Shown here in pieces: positions 5,462 to 7,423 of a stretch of DNA of 7,423 nt. Position numbers and translations under genes: made by a program. Below the pieces are notes generated by a model. That model had not been told where the DNA came from. It saw only the letters and a program-made list of their open reading frames with translations, and did no database searches. Source of the stretch: Desulfuromonadaceae bacterium GWC2_58_13. Lineage in GTDB: Bacteria; Desulfobacterota; Desulfuromonadia; Desulfuromonadales; Trichloromonadaceae. The stretch is taken from positions 1 to 7,423 of the forward strand of contig MHXM01000143.1 of assembly GCA_001825565.1 (NCBI GenBank), written 5' to 3'. How positions within the stretch are numbered: position 1 is the first letter of the stretch; every line of letters starts with the position of its first letter.

Positions 5462-7048
5462 TTGCAGAAACATAACCAGAAAGAAGTCGATCGTCGCCGC
5501 ACCTTCGGCATCATCAGTCACCCCGATGCCGGTAAAACCACGCTCACCGAGAAACTGCTGCTGTTCGGCGGCGCCATCCAGATGGCCGGCGCGGTCAAGG
5601 CCCGCAAGGCTACCCGCCACGCCACCAGCGACTGGATGGCCATGGAGCAGGAGCGTGGCATCTCGGTCACCAGCTCGGTGATGAAGTTCAACTACCGCGA
5701 TTACGAAGTAAATCTCCTCGATACCCCCGGTCACCAGGACTTTTCCGAAGATACCTACCGGGTGCTGACCGCCGTCGACTCGGCGCTGATGGTTATCGAC
5801 AGCGCCAAGGGGGTTGAAACCCAGACCCGCAAGTTGATGGAGGTCTGCCGCATGCGCAACACCCCCATCATCACCTTCATCAACAAGCTCGACCGCGAAG
5901 GGCGCGAACCGCTCGATCTCCTCTCCGATATCGAGGAAACCCTGCAGATCGAGTGTGCTCCCCTGACTTGGCCGATCGGCATGGGCAAACGGTTCAAGGG
6001 AACCTATAACCTCTACCGCAAGGAGCTGTTCCTCTTCACTCCCGGCCAGAAAACCTATAACGACGACGGCATCCGCATCAAGGACCTCGACGATCCGCGG
6101 CTGGACGAGCTGCTCGGCAGCCAGGCCGAGGAACTGCGCCAGGACATCGACCTGCTTGAAGGCGCGGCCAATCCCTTCGAACTGGAGGAATTCCTCAAGG
6201 GAAACCAGACCCCGGTTTTTTTCGGCAGCGCCATCAACAATTTCGGCGTGCAGGAAATGCTCGACGCCTTTCTCGAACTGGCTCCCGGACCCGGCTCCCG
6301 TGAGGCCGTCACCCGCGCAGTCTCTCCCTACGAAGAGGCTTTTTCAGGTTTCGTCTTCAAGATCCAGGCAAACATGGACCCCGCCCATCGCGACCGGATC
6401 GCCTTCATGCGCATCTGTTCAGGCAAGTTCACCCGTGGCATGAAACTGCACCATCACCGCATCGGCAAGGATATCAACGTGGGCAACGCCACCATCTTCA
6501 TGGCCCAGGATCGCAGCCATGTCGAAGAAGCGTATCCGGGGGACATTATCGGCGTTCACAACCACGGCACCATCAAGATCGGCGACACCTTCAGCGAGAA
6601 GGAACCGCTCAAATTTACCGGCATCCCGAGTTTCGCTCCCGAGCATTTCCGCCGGGTACGGCTGAAGAACCCGCTCAAGGTCAAGCAGTTGGAAAAGGGC
6701 TTGGTTCAGCTCGCCGAAGAAGGCGCGGTGCAGCTTTTCCGGCCGTTGGTCAACTCGGATTACATTCTCGGCGCCGTCGGCGTGCTGCAGTTCGACGTCA
6801 TTATCTCGCGCCTGAAAACCGAGTACGGGGTGGACGCCATTTACGAGGGGATCGATTATGCCACCGCCCGCTGGATCGAATGCGGCGACAAGAAAAAACT
6901 GGCCGAGTTCGAAAAGAAAAACCAGGGCAACCTGGCCCTCGACGCCGAGGGCAACCTGACCTATCTGGCCTCCAGCGAATGGCGCCTGGGGCACACCGCC
7001 GAGCAGTGGCCCGAAGTGCAGTTCCACAAGACCCGGGAGCACAATTGA
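5462..7048 (+). CDS. prfC: Peptide chain release factor 3 (RF3)
   Basis: The 528-residue protein closely resembles E. coli RF3 (529 residues) throughout. Translational-GTPase motifs are present: G1 SHPDAGKT (19-26), the G2 region RGISVTSS (65-72), G3 DTPGH (87-91) and G4 NKLD (141-144). RF3-characteristic blocks include DFSEDTYR just after G3, TGFVFKIQANMDP-like sequence in the middle, GDRSHVEEAYPGDI-like sequence, and EEGAVQLFRP plus GAVGVLQFDV near the C-terminus. These separate it from EF-G, which continues into domains IV and V. RF3 is a cytoplasmic GTPase that recycles RF1/RF2 from the ribosome after peptide release. The start is TTG 5462: GGAG at 5452-5455 is six bases upstream, and the resulting MQKHNQKEVDRRRTF begins at the right point. 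An in-frame ATG at 5375 would add 29 atypical residues, lacks a ribosome binding site and falls inside the promoter region. asnS follows after 56 bp. Confidence 0.96.
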   Translation: MQKHNQKEVDRRRTFGIISHPDAGKTTLTEKLLLFGGAIQMAGAVKARKATRHATSDWMAMEQERGISVTSSVMKFNYRDYEVNLLDTPGHQDFSEDTYRVLTAVDSALMVIDSAKGVETQTRKLMEVCRMRNTPIITFINKLDREGREPLDLLSDIEETLQIECAPLTWPIGMGKRFKGTYNLYRKELFLFTPGQKTYNDDGIRIKDLDDPRLDELLGSQAEELRQDIDLLEGAANPFELEEFLKGNQTPVFFGSAINNFGVQEMLDAFLELAPGPGSREAVTRAVSPYEEAFSGFVFKIQANMDPAHRDRIAFMRICSGKFTRGMKLHHHRIGKDINVGNATIFMAQDRSHVEEAYPGDIIGVHNHGTIKIGDTFSEKEPLKFTGIPSFAPEHFRRVRLKNPLKVKQLEKGLVQLAEEGAVQLFRPLVNSDYILGAVGVLQFDVIISRLKTEYGVDAIYEGIDYATARWIECGDKKKLAEFEKKNQGNLALDAEGNLTYLASSEWRLGHTAEQWPEVQFHKTREHN

Positions 7049-7104
7049 GGGGGAGGGGTGAGCAGGCGCCTCATGTCTGACCTGTATCTGAAAGGAACCG
7101 GACC

Positions 7105-7423
7105 ATGTTGACGGCATCCCTGAGCCGGACCCGCATCAAGGACGCCTTGGCGTCAAATTGCGAATATATTCATTTGTGTGTCAAGGGCTGGGTGCGCACG
7201 GTGCGGCGGGGGAAGGATGTTACCTTTATCGCCCTCAATGACGGTTCGTGCTTTGCCTCGATCCAGCTTGTGCTGGACCCGACCATGGCCGGTTTCGAGG
7301 CCGCGTCCCGGCTCGGCACCGGGGCCTGCATCGAAGTCGAGGGCGCCCTGGTGCCGTCGCCAGCCTCCGGTCAGCGATGGGAAATAAAGGCCAAGCAGGT
7401 AAGAATTCTCGGCGATGCCGACG
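7105..7423 (+). CDS. asnS: Asparaginyl-tRNA synthetase, N-terminal part (cut by window end)
   Basis: From ATG 7105 the frame stays open for 106 codons to the window edge. The visible part is the OB-fold anticodon-binding domain of a class IIb synthetase: VKGWVRTVRRGKDVTFIALNDGSCFASIQLVLD (26-58), then TGACIEVEGALVPSPASGQRWEIKA-type strands (72-96). VRGWVRT, DGSCF and SPGQGQ-like blocks occur at the same places in known AsnRS proteins and favour Asn over Asp or Lys enzymes. The catalytic domain is outside the window. AAAGGAA at 7091-7097 is a good ribosome binding site, with AGGA eight bases from the ATG. The gap to prfC is 56 bp with no terminator-like hairpin, so cotranscription with prfC is likely. 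The enzyme charges tRNA-Asn with asparagine. Confidence 0.9.
   Translation, partial: MLTASLSRTRIKDALASNCEYIHLCVKGWVRTVRRGKDVTFIALNDGSCFASIQLVLDPTMAGFEAASRLGTGACIEVEGALVPSPASGQRWEIKAKQVRILGDAD

Noticed and set aside
7049..7104. Terminator between prfC and asnS
   Set aside because: GGCGCC and short matches are present, but there is no stable stem with a T tract; readthrough is more likely.
6419..7117. 232-codon minus-strand open frame opposite prfC
   Set aside because: Antisense shadow of RF3. It crosses the prfC-asnS gap and has no motif or convincing start.

Overview
The window looks like ordinary chromosomal DNA from a GC-rich Gram-negative bacterium. Gene content and protein style fit the Desulfuromonadales/Geobacter-like group (Desulfuromonadota). 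That placement is an inference from familiar protein sequences, not from a search. There is no phage, transposase, CRISPR array, rRNA or tRNA. I see no clear new defence or biosynthetic system. The points of interest are mostly at the level of gene structure and regulation.

Layout. (1) Positions 1-118 are two exact 59-bp tandem copies. They appear to lie in the 3' end of an upstream plus-strand gene and to shift its frame. (2) About 137-2409 holds two tightly packed plus-strand genes. The first is a multi-spanning GT-C/TMTC-like membrane protein ending in TPRs. The second is a TrmN6-type N6-adenine methyltransferase whose ribosome binding site overlaps the stop codon of the first. (3) About 2411-2509 is a palindromic repeat between convergent genes. 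(4) 2505-5252 is a minus-strand block, in transcription order: a small membrane zinc-ribbon protein, malQ (4-alpha-glucanotransferase), an 85-aa membrane protein, and a DUF721/DciA-like protein. The last two overlap by four bases (ATGA). A good sigma70-type promoter for this pair has its -35 box over the malQ stop codon. (5) 5253-5461 is a 209-bp divergent regulatory region with a perfect 18-bp inverted repeat and overlapping promoter candidates. (6) 5462-7048 is prfC (release factor 3), probably starting at TTG. The 5' part of asnS follows from 7105 and runs off the window.

The genes mostly serve basic functions: translation (prfC, asnS, tRNA modification), glucan metabolism (malQ) and possibly helicase loading (DUF721/DciA). 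The TMTC-like protein suggests surface or protein glycosylation. Three tight junctions imply translational coupling: TMTC-like/trmN6, small membrane protein/DUF721, and the inferred ancestral junction upstream of the TMTC-like gene.
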